From contig NZ_JAQVCN010000043.1 of the NCBI RefSeq assembly GCF_028689785.1, positions 1 to 42,257 on the forward strand: 42,257 bases of DNA, in the 5' to 3' direction. The position numbers and the translations under genes were made by a program. Every line of letters begins with the position of its first letter. Position 1 is the first letter of the stretch. This document shows, piece after piece, positions 7,242 through 16,000 of the stretch. Source of the stretch: Zoogloea sp. GTDB taxonomy: Bacteria > Pseudomonadota > Gammaproteobacteria > Burkholderiales > Rhodocyclaceae. The notes under the pieces are model-generated. The model was not told the DNA's origin. It did not search any database and worked only from the letters and a program-made list of their open reading frames with translations.

Positions 7242-9362
7242 TCAAAAGCCCAGCTCCCGAACCCCCAGCGCAAGAATCCGGTTTATGGCGGTGGGGAGCC
7301 ATGCGCGTCCTTCACCGGCAATACGGATTTCGCCGATGGCGATGCGCTGTTGTTCCGGGATTTCGTTTAGCAGGACGCGTACCCGGTAAAGGGATTCCCG
7401 GGGGCTCCGTCCTGCGGCCGGGCCCTGTTGCTGATTCGGCAAGGTCGGAATCGGGCCCCCTGCTGCGGCGTCGAGGGCCGGATGAGGCAGGCTTGTGCTG
7501 CGTGTCGAATCAATCTCCACCACCTTGCCCTGCAGGATGCCGAAGGGCTGGCCAGCAGGGTGGAAGCGGGCGGTGTCACCAGGGCGGATGCGGTCCACAT
7601 CGGCTTCCGGAATGAAGGCCTCGACAACCCAGCTCTCCGGATCAATCACCACCGCCAATGCTTGGCGTGGCGCGACCCATACGCCGGGGGCGAGACCCGC
7701 GTCCACGTCCACCAGAAGCCCCTTGAACGGTGCGGCGAGTTGCAGCCGGGCCGCTTCATCACGGAACGCGCCCGCTTCGGCTGCGTATTTGTCGTGCTGG
7801 CCCTGCAGTTGGGCACGCCGTTGCTCCCCGTCCGGCAGGCCACTCAGGCCTGCCAGCTCCCGCTCGCTGCTTTCCCGTTGGCCATCGGCGCGCCGGGCGG
7901 AGAGTTGCAGCTCGGGCGATTCCACTTCAAACAGCACCTGCCCGGCAGCAACAGGGCCCGCTGTGGCCAGCCTGACCAGGCGGCCAGCCAAGGGCGTATG
8001 CAGGGTGTGCTGGCGCTCCGCATGGAGCCAGCCGGTCCCGTTCAGGCTGCCCGGCCAGGGAATCAGGCCTGCGAGGATCAGCAGGGCCATGGCAATCAGA
8101 GCCCCGCGCTTGCGGGTTACGGGGATATCACCCCGGCGGCTGCGCCACTCCCGCAGTTCGGTCAGCAGTGGGCGGACCACGAACCAGCCGATCTCCACCA
8201 GGAAGAGCAGGATGCCCAGCGCCTTGAAGAACATGTAATACACCGCCACGGCGATGCCGATGAATACGCCCAGGCGATACAGCCAGGTGATCAGGGCAAA
8301 GGCGATCAGCCCCCTGTGCTGGCCCGCCGGAAGTCGCTCGGGCCAGGGCTCGTCGAGCCCGGCCACGTGGCGTCGCAGCCAGGTTCGGGCCAGGTTGCCG
8401 GCACGCTCATGTAGATTGGGCATGTCGAGCAGATCGGCCAGGATGAAATACCCGTCGAAACGCATGAAGGGGCTGGCATTCACCGCCAGGGTCAGCACCC
8501 AGCTCGTGGTGGCGAGGAAGAACAGCGCGCTGCGCAGGGGGCCGTCCGGCACCAGGCTCCAGGCCAGGGTAGCCAGGCCGGCCAGGGCCAGCTCGGCCAG
8601 CATGCCGGCGCTGGCGATGGCCAGGCGTTGGCGCGGATTGGCGAGCTTCCAGCTTTCGCTGGTATCGGTGTACAGCATGGGCCACAGCACGACCATCGCC
8701 ACGCCCATGTGGGCTACCCGCACGCCGTAGCGCGTGGCCGTGAGGGCATGGCCGAACTCGTGGAGAGCCTTGGCACAGGTCAAGGCCAGGGCAAAGCCGA
8801 CCAGGCCGCCGGTGCTCAGGTTGTCCACGAAGCTGGTGCGGAAGCTGTCCCACTGACGGCCGGCGAGCAGCAGACCGGCCAGACTGAGCAGGGCAATCAG
8901 CGCTGCCGTGGCGGGCTGGTAGAGCCAGTCCAGCCGCGGGGCGATGCGCCCGAGCCAATCCTGGGGACGGGCCAGGGGCAGGCGGAAGAACAGGTAATGG
9001 TGAAGCAGCCAGGTGAGGATGGACTCCTGCTGACGTGAAGCCCGTTCGGCGAGATTGCGGACACCTGCCGCGGTGGCGATGCGCAGCAGGCTGTGGCGTT
9101 CGAGGAAACGGGTGAGGGCCTCCAGGTCGGAGCTGTCCGGTGCCAGCGTGGTTTCCGACTGGATGGACTCGACGACCGCCGCCGGTGAGCCGAGGCCCCA
9201 GCGGGCGAGCATCTCGAAGTCCAGCCAGCCGATGCGGTAGAAGCGGTTGCACACCGGGTCGTGGATCATCCACGCCGGCGAGCCATCGCCATTGGCACTT
9301 GCCGGCAGCAGGCGCAGTTCTTCCCGCAGGGGGGGGAGCAGGGGCGTCACAGACCGGTCCAT
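7242..9362 (-). CDS. PqqD-like / M50 site-2-type metalloprotease / HlyD adaptor fusion
   Basis: This 706-residue inner-membrane protein is built from three parts. Residues about 25-95 resemble a PqqD-like winged helix, which in related systems recognises peptides. Residues about 148-400 are a polytopic M50 zinc-protease core with HEFGH at 201-205 and the third ligand Asp303 in NASPFMRFDGYF, so the active site is complete. After a membrane helix at about 420-437, residues 445-706 are a periplasmic HlyD/biotinyl-lipoyl adaptor with a coiled-coil hairpin. It is the last gene of the adhesin operon and overlaps the preceding GAF-HlyD gene by 16 bases. I infer a role in exporting or processing the giant protein. 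The fused protease could cut the substrate, an anti-sigma factor or a signal peptide, or act only as a scaffold. Confidence 0.88.
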   Translation of the reverse strand: MDRSVTPLLPPLREELRLLPASANGDGSPAWMIHDPVCNRFYRIGWLDFEMLARWGLGSPAAVVESIQSETTLAPDSSDLEALTRFLERHSLLRIATAAGVRNLAERASRQQESILTWLLHHYLFFRLPLARPQDWLGRIAPRLDWLYQPATAALIALLSLAGLLLAGRQWDSFRTSFVDNLSTGGLVGFALALTCAKALHEFGHALTATRYGVRVAHMGVAMVVLWPMLYTDTSESWKLANPRQRLAIASAGMLAELALAGLATLAWSLVPDGPLRSALFFLATTSWVLTLAVNASPFMRFDGYFILADLLDMPNLHERAGNLARTWLRRHVAGLDEPWPERLPAGQHRGLIAFALITWLYRLGVFIGIAVAVYYMFFKALGILLFLVEIGWFVVRPLLTELREWRSRRGDIPVTRKRGALIAMALLILAGLIPWPGSLNGTGWLHAERQHTLHTPLAGRLVRLATAGPVAAGQVLFEVESPELQLSARRADGQRESSERELAGLSGLPDGEQRRAQLQGQHDKYAAEAGAFRDEAARLQLAAPFKGLLVDVDAGLAPGVWVAPRQALAVVIDPESWVVEAFIPEADVDRIRPGDTARFHPAGQPFGILQGKVVEIDSTRSTSLPHPALDAAAGGPIPTLPNQQQGPAAGRSPRESLYRVRVLLNEIPEQQRIAIGEIRIAGEGRAWLPTAINRILALGVRELGF

Positions 9363-10699
9363 TCCCGCAGGCTGGCAAGGGGGCGGCGCATCACGTAGTA
9401 GGCGAGGGGCGCCCAGTCACCCGAAACCCGTGCCGTGCCCTTGAGGCCGATGCGGGGTGTTTCCGTGCCGGTGAAGCGCCCGCGCAGGCGGTAGGATGCG
9501 ACGCCGTCGGGGCTGGTCACGGCCTGGTAGCTGGTTTGCAGCAGCTCACCATCCAGGGGCGAGAGGGGTTGAGTGTGCAGGAACAGGCGCAGGGGGGCAC
9601 CGGCCTCCAGGTTGAGGGCGTCGCCCACCGGCAGCCATACCAGCACACCGGCGTCGCGGGGGTCGGCCAGCTGCATGACCCGCTCGCCGGTCTGGACGGG
9701 GCGGCCGAGCCAGTCATTGGGGTCACCAAATACGGCAATCCCATCCCGTTCGGCGCGGACTTCGATACGTCCGAGCAGTTCGGTGATGGCGGCCAGCTCG
9801 GCTTCCTTCTCTTTCACGCGGCCCTGGGCTGCGGCCATGTCTGCCTTGCTGCGGGTGTCGTCAAAGGCTTTCTGCTGGGCCACCAGTGCGTCGGCTTGGG
9901 CGATGGCCAGCGCCTTGACGGCAACCTCGCGGCGGTTGGAGAGGGTGGTGTCGTCCAGGGAGAACAGCGGCTGCCCGGCCTTCACCGGCACATTAGGTTG
10001 TACGTGGAAGGTCTTGATGACTCCGTCCTGGGGCGCGGCGACGGCCGGGGCGTGGAGGGCCACGACTTCAGCGGGGGCCAGGGTGGACAGGCGCACCGGG
10101 ATCAGCAGGCTGGCCGCCAGGGCAAGAGCTGTCCATCGTGCAGCCCGGGTTTGACGCCAGTGGCCGAGGCGGTCGAGGAGGCGGGTGTGCTTGCGGGACA
10201 GGGCCCAGGCACAATAGCCGTAGGTGTCATGCAGGCGCGCCACAAGCTCGATCTCACCCTCCAGCCAGGGCTGCTCCCGCGCGTACAGGGCGAGCCCGAC
10301 CCTGGTTCCATCCGGTGCGCCGAGGGGAACGGCGAGCAAATGGCCGGGCAGCCATTCGGCCCAGCCGTCGGCGATGTCATCCGATGCATCGGCCAGGTCG
10401 AGGGGGGTGGGCACCTGGAGGGCTGGCAGGCTGCGCACATAGCGGGACAGCCAGGCGGTGTAGGGTGAATCCTCCGCTACCGACACCAGGCCTGACGCAG
10501 CAGAGAGACGCAAGGTGCCGAAGGCGTCGCTGAGGAACAACGCCGCCTGACGGTAGGGGAAGAGCGCCAGGCTTTCGTTGGTCAGGGTGAAACCGAGGGT
10601 CGTCAGGCTGGTGGCCGCTCGGGCGCGGCCTTCCAGGTGCAGCAAGGTCTCGATGGCCGGCGGATTCAGCCGGGCGGGCGCTGTGTCGGGTGCAGCCAC
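9347..10699 (-). CDS. HlyD-family membrane-fusion protein with N-terminal GAF-like domain
   Basis: The protein has 450 residues. The first 170 have no signal peptide and look GAF-like: helix, FTLTNESLALFPYRQAALFL, a LRLSAASGLVSVAEDSPY strand-turn, and GHLLAVPLGAPDG...VGLALYARE. A membrane helix follows at about 188-205. The periplasmic HlyD region starts with a lipoyl-like segment (APQDGVIKTFHVQPNVPVKAG), a coiled coil (about 255-315) and the returning lipoyl and beta-barrel parts. The start is GTG 10699, three bases after the stop of the upstream adaptor gene. It probably forms the inner-membrane part of the export machine with the M50-HlyD protein, its GAF-like domain sensing something in the cytosol. 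GAF assignment is by pattern only. Confidence 0.85.
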   Translation of the reverse strand: MAAPDTAPARLNPPAIETLLHLEGRARAATSLTTLGFTLTNESLALFPYRQAALFLSDAFGTLRLSAASGLVSVAEDSPYTAWLSRYVRSLPALQVPTPLDLADASDDIADGWAEWLPGHLLAVPLGAPDGTRVGLALYAREQPWLEGEIELVARLHDTYGYCAWALSRKHTRLLDRLGHWRQTRAARWTALALAASLLIPVRLSTLAPAEVVALHAPAVAAPQDGVIKTFHVQPNVPVKAGQPLFSLDDTTLSNRREVAVKALAIAQADALVAQQKAFDDTRSKADMAAAQGRVKEKEAELAAITELLGRIEVRAERDGIAVFGDPNDWLGRPVQTGERVMQLADPRDAGVLVWLPVGDALNLEAGAPLRLFLHTQPLSPLDGELLQTSYQAVTSPDGVASYRLRGRFTGTETPRIGLKGTARVSGDWAPLAYYVMRRPLASLREWTGL

Positions 10700-10702
10700 G
10701 GC

Positions 10703-11473
10703 TCAGCGAGGGGGGAAGATGGCGGTGCCGCTCATGCCGGGAAGCAATTCCGGGTAGCTGCCGGCCAGGGTGGCTTCGAGCTCCACGGTCTGGCTCACCG
10801 AGTCCACCCGACTGTTTACCGCACTGACCCGGGCGGGGTAGCGTTTGCCGGTTTCTTCGATAGCGACTTCGAAGGCGAGCCCATTTTTGAGCTGGCCCAG
10901 CCAGCGCGAGGGGGCATTGAGGCGCAGCTTGAGCGGGCCGGCTTTGACCAGGTCCACCAGAGGCTGACCGGCGGTGACGCTCATGTGGCTGCGCACATGC
11001 ACCTTGGCGGCGCGACCGGACCAGGGGGCCGTGATGCTGCACTGGCTGACCTGGGCCTGTTGTAGCGCGACCTGGGCGCGGGCCTTTTCGGCGGCGCTGA
11101 GCGCTAGGTTGATTTCCACGTCGCCGGCCTGCTGCAGGGCTTGCATGCGTTTTTTGGCGTCGAGCTGTTCAACGGCCGAGGCCAGTTCGGCCTTGGCAAT
11201 GCGCAACCGGGCATTGGGCTCGTCGCACTCCAGGCCGATCAACACCTGCCCGGCGCCGAAAGTGGAGCCGAGGGAGGTGTTGAGGGTCCGGATACGCCCC
11301 GGGATGGGGCTGGCCAGTGTGGTTTCCCGGTCGGGCGCGAGGAGGACGCGAATGGTATCGCCAGCCGGGGCTGCGGCAGGGGCTGCTGCCCGGGGCGCGG
11401 GAGGCGTCTGGGCTGCAGCCGGCTGGATGCCGGCCACGGCCAGACCAAGGAACAGAAAGCGGGTGAAGCTCAC
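10703..11473 (-). CDS. Periplasmic adaptor, RND/HlyD family
   Basis: This protein of 256 residues has a cleavable signal peptide (1-22, ending PAAAQ). The lipoyl half-motif LASPIPGRIRTLNTSLGSTFGAGQVLIGLE comes next, then a short alpha-hairpin (about 105-145) and the second half SITAPWSGRAAKVHVRSHMSVTAGQPLVDL. The beta-barrel region ends GMSGTAIF. It is shorter than classic AcrA-type adaptors and lacks a membrane anchor or lipobox, so it should be soluble in the periplasm. It starts at GTG 11473, whose GTGA overlaps the TGA stop of the TolC-type gene, with GGAGG upstream. It probably bridges the two inner-membrane HlyD proteins and the outer-membrane channel. Confidence 0.87.
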   Translation of the reverse strand: MSFTRFLFLGLAVAGIQPAAAQTPPAPRAAAPAAAPAGDTIRVLLAPDRETTLASPIPGRIRTLNTSLGSTFGAGQVLIGLECDEPNARLRIAKAELASAVEQLDAKKRMQALQQAGDVEINLALSAAEKARAQVALQQAQVSQCSITAPWSGRAAKVHVRSHMSVTAGQPLVDLVKAGPLKLRLNAPSRWLGQLKNGLAFEVAIEETGKRYPARVSAVNSRVDSVSQTVELEATLAGSYPELLPGMSGTAIFPPR

Positions 11474-13038
11474 TTGGCCTCCACTGCATTGCTGGTCTGG
11501 GTGGAGAGGGCGAAGGCATCGCTCTCGGCCTTGCGCAGGTGTTCACCGATGCGGCCGCTGAGCGTCTTCAGATCGTCCTGCTCGAAGTTATCGGGAAGGG
11601 GGTCGAGGCCCACGGAGTTGTAGATGCGACCGTAGGCGATCTGGGCGTTGGCGTAGGCGTTGGCACGCTGGTAGTTGCCAAGCAGGGCGCGGGTCTGGGT
11701 GCGTACCGCCTCCAGGTCACTGTCGAGGCGGGCGGTGACGGAGGCCTTGGCGTAGTCGGCGAGGCGCTGATCCACCTGGGCGCTGGTGTCGGCGATCTGC
11801 AGGTCGGTCATGGCCAGACGGTAGCGCTCAACACCGACACGGACCTGGGTCAGGATGGCCATGGCCAGGGCCATGCGACGGGCTTCGTCGGTCTTGACCT
11901 GCTTCTCCTGGGCCTTCTCGAGGGACGGCAGGGCGGCCAGGCGCATCAGGTTCCAGGACATGCGCAGCCCACCCTGGATCCAGCCTTCGTTGTAGAGATA
12001 CTTGTTCGAGTCGTACTGGGGGCCGACGTCGAAGGTGATGCCGGGCAGCATGGAGAGCAGCTGCTTGCGGGCCTCGTCACCGGTGATGCGCTTGCGCAGA
12101 TCTTCTTCGCGCAGTTCGGGGCGCTGGGCGAGGGCCATGTCTTCGAGGGCGCGGACGTCGGCGGGGATCTGAGGCAGGGGGGCCTCCTTGTTGTCGGCGA
12201 CGGTGAAGGCGGTGCCCGGCGGTACGTTCATGAGGGCGGCCAGTTCGCGCTTGGCGTATTCGAGATCCTGGCGGCGCAGATTGAGCAGGGAGGTGGCATC
12301 CAGCAGGGCACGCTGGTAGTTGAGGGCCTGGACCGGCGGGATGATGCGCTGGCTCTCGGCTTCGCGGGAGCGCTGCAGGGCGTCGTTGGCGCGCTTCAGG
12401 ACTTCCTCGGCCTGGGCCGACAGGCGCTGGGCGCCGAGGGCACGCCAGTACGCGGCGCGGACGTCCTGAAGCATGTTCTGCACGACCTTGCGGCGGCGTT
12501 CTTCCGCAATCAGGAACTGATCGGCCTGCTGGCGGGCGCGGTAGTAGGAGACCCCGAAGTCGAGCAGGTTCCACGAGAACTCAGCACCGGCCAGCCAGTG
12601 GCGGCGCTCTTCGGAGGTGGAGGGGCGCAGGGACTGGAGGCGGTCTTCGATGCCGATGCTGGTGCCGCCAGAATCATTGTTACGCGCCCGGTAGCCAGCG
12701 GTGGCCAGCAGTTGGGGCAGCATGTCGTAGCGGGAGTAGTCCGCCAGACCGAAGGCCAGGGCTGACTCCATCTTCTTGAGACGGTAGTCAAGGTTGTACT
12801 TGAGGGCGCGGGCGAGGGCTTCGTCGAGGCTCACCGCGCCGTCGATGGGGGCCTGGTCGGCGTACATCTGCGCGGTATCAGCGCTGATACGGTTCTTCAC
12901 TTCGTCCTGACTGACGAGGGTCGGCGTCACCGAACAGCCGGCGAGGACAAGCGCGGCGGCAATGGCGCCGAGACGGGGGAGTGCTGCGAGGCGGCGAGTG
13001 GCGTTCATGGCGGTCGGTTTCATGGTCGTGGAGATCAT
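11470..13038 (-). CDS. TolC-family outer-membrane efflux lipoprotein
   Basis: This protein of 522 residues has a lipoprotein signal with lipobox LAGC (Cys35). Two long OEP repeats are visible. The first contains SLDEALARALKYNLDYRLKKME...AALATAGYRARNN-like barrel strands and the helix QNMLQDVRAAYWRALGAQRL. The second contains ALAQRPELREEDLRKRI, PGITFDVGPQYDSNKYLYNEGW and the helix ILTQVRVGVERYRLAMTDLQ. The start at 13038 lies 18 bases after the adhesin stop, with AGGAAA as ribosome-binding site. It should supply the outer-membrane channel for the operon. The lipidated N-terminus resembles NodT/OprM-type channels more than classical TolC. Confidence 0.92.
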   Translation of the reverse strand: MISTTMKPTAMNATRRLAALPRLGAIAAALVLAGCSVTPTLVSQDEVKNRISADTAQMYADQAPIDGAVSLDEALARALKYNLDYRLKKMESALAFGLADYSRYDMLPQLLATAGYRARNNDSGGTSIGIEDRLQSLRPSTSEERRHWLAGAEFSWNLLDFGVSYYRARQQADQFLIAEERRRKVVQNMLQDVRAAYWRALGAQRLSAQAEEVLKRANDALQRSREAESQRIIPPVQALNYQRALLDATSLLNLRRQDLEYAKRELAALMNVPPGTAFTVADNKEAPLPQIPADVRALEDMALAQRPELREEDLRKRITGDEARKQLLSMLPGITFDVGPQYDSNKYLYNEGWIQGGLRMSWNLMRLAALPSLEKAQEKQVKTDEARRMALAMAILTQVRVGVERYRLAMTDLQIADTSAQVDQRLADYAKASVTARLDSDLEAVRTQTRALLGNYQRANAYANAQIAYGRIYNSVGLDPLPDNFEQDDLKTLSGRIGEHLRKAESDAFALSTQTSNAVEAK

Positions 13039-13056
13039 TGTCGGTGGTTTCCTGAA

Positions 13057-16000
13057 TCAACGCTTGGCGCTGGGCGCCAGCGGGCTGCGGCTGGTCTGGG
13101 CGGCTCTCGGCCGCAGGTCGGAGGCTGCATTGCGGATCTGGCTACTGAAGCCCTCGGCGGCTTGCCTTGCCGGGGCTTCGGTGCGGGGTGACTCCGGGTT
13201 TGCCACGGGCGCTGCCGGGGCCTCGATGGCCGGTTTCGGGGCGCCGATGGCAAACGGGTCGAGCAGGGTAGTCACGCCGGCAGCAGCGGTGTTGCCGCGG
13301 CTACTGCTCTGGGCGTCGGCGATCTCCGCCTCGGCCTGGCTGAGGCGTACCGAATGCTGGACGTGGAGGGCATGGGTTGTGGCGATGGGTTCATGGCGCA
13401 CGGCATGCTGTACGTACAGCGCGTGGCTGTCGTCCAGGTAGTCGCCGAGGATGGCGCTGCGTACCTCACCCACGGTGGCCCTGTCCGCCAGGTTGGGGAC
13501 GATACCGGAGCCAATGCCCCGTTCGATGGCCACGTCGGCCACGCCGGGCAGCACGTGCAGGGCGGGGACAAAGGGCGGGAACAGGCGTGGTACCGGCCAG
13601 CGCTGCTCGGACGGCTGGGAGTAGAAATCCAGGGGAGACAGCGGAGCCGAGCCTGTGCCGGGCGGTGTGGGCTCGGGCCTGGGCAGGATCACGTCGGGGG
13701 TGAACTCGACCAGCGCCGTGAAGGTGTTGGGGCTGACCTGGAAGAGCTGACCGTCAAATACCGAGAAGTCGAAGGTCTGGGTGCGGGTGGCTGCGCCCGG
13801 CACCAGCACCAGCTTGCCGGCGTTGAGGTCGGCGATGCTGATGACCTGGCCTGGCACCACGGGCACGCCGTCGAGGAGCAGGCGGGCGTCGGGGGGCAGG
13901 GTGTCGATGCGCACGGAGGCCATCGGGTCCTGGTCGGGGTCGGCGTAGCCGAAGTCGGCCGGGCTCAGGGGCCGGTTCTGCCCGTCCTTCAGGGTGACGG
14001 TTTTGTCGGTGCCGGTGGGCGGGTCATTGACCGGCTTGACCGTGAGGGTGACGGTGGCGGTGGACACGTCGCCATCGGCATCGGTGATGGTATAGGTGAA
14101 GCTGTCGGGGCCGTGGTAGTCCGGGTTGGGGGTGTAGACGAAGCTGCCGTCGGGATTGACGACCACGCTGCCGTGGGCTGGGTCGGAGGCCTTGGCCCAG
14201 ACGTTGCCACCATCGCCGGACGGGGTGTCGTTGCCGGTGAGGGTGCCCGACAGCGGCGTGTCCTCCGGGGTCTCGAGCACGTCGTCTACTGCAATGGGAA
14301 TGTCGTCGACGGGGGTGATCTGGATGGTCACGATGGCGGTATCGGTGCCGCCGTGGCCGTCGCTGATGGTGTAGGTGATGACCGCCGTGCCATGGAAGTT
14401 GGGGGCCGGGATGAAGTCCAGTGTGCCATCCGGATTGACGATGACCGAGCCCTGCTCGGGCGGGACGGTGGCCGAGGTGACCGTGAGCGGGTCATTCTCC
14501 GGGTCGGAGTCGTTGGATAGTACCGGGATGCCCCGCAGCGGGGTGTCTTCGGGGGTGACCAGGATGCCGTCGTCCACGGCGACGGGAGGATCGTTCTGAC
14601 CATTGATGGTGATGGTCAGGGTTGTTGTCGCAGTGTCGCCGTCCTTGTCGGTGATGGTGTAGGTGAACACCTCGGTCAGGGTGTCGCCAGCACGCAGGGT
14701 CGCCACCGTGGGGTGGGTGTTGTCGAGGCTGTAGGTGTAGCTGCCGTTGGCGGCCAGCGTGAGGCTGCCGTAGGCACCCGCCAGGGGCGTGCCGATTGTG
14801 CCCGGGGTGGCGCCGAAGCTCACGTGGGTGACGGGGGCCGGGACGACATCGGCGCCCAGTCGATCGGCGGCGTCACCGGCGGAGCCCGCCGCAAAGACAT
14901 TGCCGCTGGTGGTGGTGGGGGCTGTGGTGAAACCCTCATTCACGCTGTTGGTGTCAGGGTTGGCCGTGGGATGGTCGTCGACGATGAGCACCGTGAGGGT
15001 TCCGCTGGCACTGCTGCCGCCGGCGTCATTGATCTCCAGTGCGATGACGTCCGTGCTCTGGTCCACGCCCGGGGTGGTCTGATCGGCGGTCAGGGTGTAG
15101 GTGTAGTTGAGGGTGCCGGAGGTGGGCGTGCTGCCTACCGTCGTGCCCGCGGTGAAGCCGGTCAGGGTCAGCTCGCCCTTGCTGGTGGTGATGGTGACGG
15201 GCGTGGTGCCCAGGGCGTTGATCTGCGCCAGGGTCACCAGGGTGCCGTCGATGCGCACGCTGTCGAGGCCGTCATCGGCGCTGAGGGTGATGCTGCCGGT
15301 GGCGGTTTCGCTGGTGTCGGCCACGGTGGTGAGGCCAGCCTCGAACACGGTGGTCTCGCCCGCTGCTGTGCCGTTGCCATCCACTGGTGTGATCGACGGG
15401 CCACCGTCGGTGACGCCGTCGATGGTGATGGTGAGTTGGGCGATGTCGCTGAGGCCGCCTGGGTCGGCCAGGGTGTAGCTGAAGACTTCTGTGAGGGTGT
15501 CGCCGGTCTTGAGGGCGTTCACTGCCGGGTTGGCGTTGTCGAGGGTGTAGGTGTAGCTGCCGTCTGCGCCAATGCGGAGGCTGCCGTAGAGGCCGGTGAC
15601 GATGGTGCCGTCGGCGCTGGTGGTGCCTGCTGCGATGGCGGTCATCGCGCCGCCGCCGGCTTCGGTGCCGATGCGGATGCCGGTGATGCCGAGTTCAGCG
15701 TTGGTGTTGTCCAGGTCGCTGTCTTGCCCGGGTGTGCCCGGCTTGACGTTGCCGGCCACCGATGCGCTGCCCTCGGTGATGCTGTTCGTGTCGTCCACCG
15801 CCACGGGGGCATCCGGGACGGAGACTACGTTGAGGGTGGTGGTGAGGATGTTGGAGAGCTGGGTGCCGTTGCTGGCAGCGTCGCTGTTGGCGTCCCGCAC
15901 CTGCCAGCTGATGGTGCGCGGCGCGGTGGACGGGTTCTCGCTGGCGTTGCTGTAGCGGACGGTTTCGAGGGCGGAGAGCACGTTGGCCAGGTCGGTGGCG

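Noticed and set aside
13057-13500. RTX (GGxGxDxUx) secretion repeats at the adhesin C-terminus
   Set aside because: I looked for glycine-aspartate nonapeptides in the last 300 residues and found none; the tail is Pro/Ala-rich.
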